From Gyrodactylus bullatarudis (taxonomy: Eukaryota; Platyhelminthes; Monogenea; Gyrodactylidea; Gyrodactylidae), in contig SSNU01000039.1 in NCBI GenBank assembly GCA_012064415.1, forward strand, positions 532,270-596,269: a stretch of DNA of 64,000 bases, written 5' to 3'. Positions within the stretch are counted from its first letter, which is position 1. Each line of letters begins with the position of its first letter. The notes beneath the pieces are model-generated. The model saw only the letters and a list, made by a program, of their open reading frames with translations, did not search any database and was not told the DNA's origin. Below, in pieces: positions 61,678 to 64,000 of this stretch. The translations under genes were made by a program, and so were the position numbers.

Positions 61678-62787
61678 ATGACTGAGGTGGACAGCACAGA
61701 GTTAACCCAAGGAAACGAAGTAAAAGATGAAAATATCAATTCTATAGCGACAACTACAGAGCAGTTGCCTTTGGATTGGAAGTATAAATTAGAATATGTT
61801 GCTTTACTTTGGCTGAGAGAATTTGAAAACTATTTTGAAGATTTGATTGAAACATTATACGATATTACAAAGAGCGTTGAGCAAATTCTTCAAAATGCAG
61901 CTGCATATATTTTGGCGGAACTTTACACTGAAAGGGAAGAGGAATTTCTACTCAGATTATCCCATGAACCAGAAAAGTACAAAGAATTTTGTGTAAATAA
62001 AGATTGCCAGTTAAGGCCGTCAGATAAGAGAATCTTTTCTCTAATGGCGGCTATACAGCAATATTCTGCCAAGAGTTGTCAACCTCGAAGAGATTTATAT
62101 CATGTAAATAGATGGTCTTGTTATACAAGAAGTTTGAGTGGGAAAGAATTCACTCAAGGCCTAATCGATGATATTTACAATGATAAATATTCGGTAAAAG
62201 ATTTCACTACAAAATATAAGAAATATATGTCAGATGAGGCTTGGAAAGATGCCAAAATCACAGAGCTAATACACCTGGTTAGGAGTGAGGAGCAACGTGT
62301 TAAAATATTCCTTTTAGTAAATGCTAACAAGAAATTAGAGGATATTGAAGGGCTGGGATGTCAAAAGATATTCACAATCTTTGATATGCACCACAATTTG
62401 CACCACAAATGTAATAGCGTTAATAAACCTGATGAAATATATGGCAATGTACCAGAAAAATTGATTAAATGCTTTTACGATTGCACCAAGTCGGTAAATG
62501 AATTCCAAGAATGTTTTGAGAAAAATTTCAAGAAATGTATAAAAGCTAATTTAGAATTGGTCCAATTTTATAGAAACTTTTCATTAGGGAAAGAAGAAGA
62601 AATAAAATTTTCTGAATACTATCGGGAAAACATTACTAACAGATTGATAAAAACAAAAGAAAAATTAAAGATTGAGGAAATTTTTTATGTAAGTTTAGAT
62701 GGTGATTTTGACAAATGGATGAGATTCAACAAGAAATTGGTAATGAGGTACACGGTTCATGAACGTATATGTTTTGGAAGAATATAA
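61678..62787 (+). CDS. Tandem-family protein, copy D (unknown function)
   Basis: About 369 residues in one exon, from ATG 61678 (MTEVDSTELTQGNEVKDEN) to TAA 62785. A pyrimidine-rich acceptor ends 1 nt before the ATG (ATTCATTCTTAG-T-ATG), as in copy A, again suggesting a noncoding 5' exon. Family blocks: LDWKYKLEYVALL, ETLYDITKSVEQI, YILAELYTEREEEFLL, RPSDKRIFSLMA, VNRWSCYTR, LIDDIYND, LVRSEEQR, LGCQKIFTIFDMHHNLHHKC, FYDCTKSV, IEEIFYVS and MRFNKKLVMRYTV. The Cys/His cluster lacks the second Cys. An ATTAAA at 62810-62815 may serve for polyadenylation. Confidence 0.85.
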   Translation: MTEVDSTELTQGNEVKDENINSIATTTEQLPLDWKYKLEYVALLWLREFENYFEDLIETLYDITKSVEQILQNAAAYILAELYTEREEEFLLRLSHEPEKYKEFCVNKDCQLRPSDKRIFSLMAAIQQYSAKSCQPRRDLYHVNRWSCYTRSLSGKEFTQGLIDDIYNDKYSVKDFTTKYKKYMSDEAWKDAKITELIHLVRSEEQRVKIFLLVNANKKLEDIEGLGCQKIFTIFDMHHNLHHKCNSVNKPDEIYGNVPEKLIKCFYDCTKSVNEFQECFEKNFKKCIKANLELVQFYRNFSLGKEEEIKFSEYYRENITNRLIKTKEKLKIEEIFYVSLDGDFDKWMRFNKKLVMRYTVHERICFGRI

Positions 62788-63037
62788 ATTATCATTTTGA
62801 ATGAATTTAATTAAATTTACATACATAGTATACTCAACCTGTATGTAATTGTACATTAGAATTATGAAATCGGTATTTTTTCTTTGGTATGTTAAAACTT
62901 AGAAAATAATACAAAATCAAAGTCATGAACAATGTCCAAATAACTATTCATTAAACCCCTAAGGTGCAATGCATAGACGTTGGCTATTAAACCTGAAGAG
63001 CGATGAGTTGGACTAATTATAAAAACACCTTAGACCC

Positions 63038-63290
63038 AAGAGCTGGGATGTAAAAAGATATTTTTGGTATGCATTGCATATTTTGCAATCTGCATCATAG
63101 AATAAAAATTTGTACAACTAAGGCTACGACTGAATCAACGGAATTAATTTTTTTATTGATTTTAGTGTAAACTCTACACTGTAGTGTCGAGGAGTTGATT
63201 GAGTACTTGTTATAAATGAACAGAAAAGTAATTGAGAGAGGAACAGAAACGTATCAAGTATTTTTAGATTCTTCCGAAATAATTTATAGA
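63038..63290 (+). pseudogene. Tandem-family relic F
   Basis: Across several frames and stops it reads ELGCKKIFLVC, then LHHRIKICTTKATTESTEL, VEELIEYLL and YQVFLDSSEI. These line up with LGYQKIFLICHLHYISKHTC, VEEFVDHLKK and NFLDSFEIGDE of copy C. No part of the N-terminal half is seen. Confidence 0.6.
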
Positions 63291-64000
63291 AATTATGAAA
63301 ACTAATTTAAAAATTATGATCAATCAAGAAAGTTTATCATTATTTCAAACTCACACGCAAATAGTCGAGCTAAATTTTGATACAGATCAAAAGTTTGGAT
63401 TCCCCATATACTCTTTCTCCTTTTAATACAGGAATTCACTGAAAATTGGAAGAAATTGAGTACAAGTCTCTTGGTCACGTTTTTCTCGTCTAGGTTTCAA
63501 CATACTTGTAAATATTTGTCAATAGATACTATCTATAAGATAGTCAATAAACATGAGTTGAGTAACTCAATAGTCAATTTAATTTGTATTACAAATTTTG
63601 TAAATTTTGATTTGTAGTGGATGATTTAAAACAAAACAATAAAATTAAATGAAGATTGTTTTTATTTATTCATTTGTAAAAATTTAATTCAAAAATAATC
63701 TTGTAACTGTTATCAGTCTACAAGATTATTTATTATACAACAGCTGAATTTATTATACTGAATTTGAAAAGTCTTCATATTTATTACATATAGATTAATT
63801 TTGAATGGGAATAGTATAGTACACTAAACTTCCTAGAAAATGTATTATCCTTGTGATATTACTGAAAGACATCATTGGAAAAGTAGAAAAAGGATATATT
63901 AACACCAAATGTACATTTCTCAAAGGTTCATCAGTAGTGTCTCTTTGATAATGATAAAAGTTAAAAGATGAATGAAAATAATAATTTACAAATTATGAAA
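63291..64000. other. Right-hand flank, no gene seen
   Basis: AT-rich, with a few short inverted repeats (for example AATAATCTTGTA with its complement near 63693-63733). No coding segment can be supported. Confidence 0.5.

Overview
This is eukaryotic, AT-rich, intron-bearing DNA from an animal, most likely an arthropod. Two genes recognised by family point there: a couch potato/RBPMS-type RNA-binding protein and an ADAM11/22/23 (mind-meld)-type protein. A crustacean such as a parasitic copepod is my best guess, but nothing in the window proves it. I saw no bacterial operons, CRISPR array, rRNA or tRNA.

Layout. 1-1.5 kb (+): 3' part of an acidic, serine-rich protein of unknown role. 2.07-6.13 kb (-): a 12-exon gene built from exons that repeat an (R/K)(N/D)PI(T/S)(G/H) motif; every intron is phase 1. 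6.70-8.09 kb (-): eIF2B delta (EIF2B4), whose frame requires two introns of only 24 and 27 nt. 8.55-29.65 kb (-): a 16-exon, about 1488-residue ADAM with a degenerate zinc site and a very long cytoplasmic tail. 29.77-30.25 kb (+): a weak two-exon candidate. 30.57-44.13 kb (-): couch potato, with two alternative first coding exons, one RRM and an Asn/Gln-rich tail; two introns each carry a perfect 29-30 bp hairpin. 45.25-45.56 kb (+): a small two-exon candidate gene head-to-head with couch potato, starting beside a TTAA-flanked element. 45.6-52.5 kb: mostly empty, with two further coding-like stretches and a miniature TTAA element.

52.5-63.3 kb (+) is the part I would look at first. It is a tandem family of unrecognised, single-coding-exon proteins of about 370-380 residues. 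Three copies are intact (52.51, 54.20, 61.68 kb). At least four are in decay: one is split by a 574-bp hAT-type insertion with an 8-bp target duplication, one is cut at its 3' end where a Penelope-like GIY-YIG nuclease remnant begins, and two are short relics. The shared features are a DWKY-like start, a FILGEFYT block, RWYC, LVRS, a Cys/His cluster around CQKI...MHHNLHHKC, FYDC and a C-terminal RFNKKL. No signal peptide or membrane segment is visible. I cannot assign a function.

All exon joins were made by eye from GT-AG sites and reading-frame phase. For the repeat-motif gene, EIF2B4, the ADAM and couch potato, every exon length and phase adds up to an uninterrupted frame.
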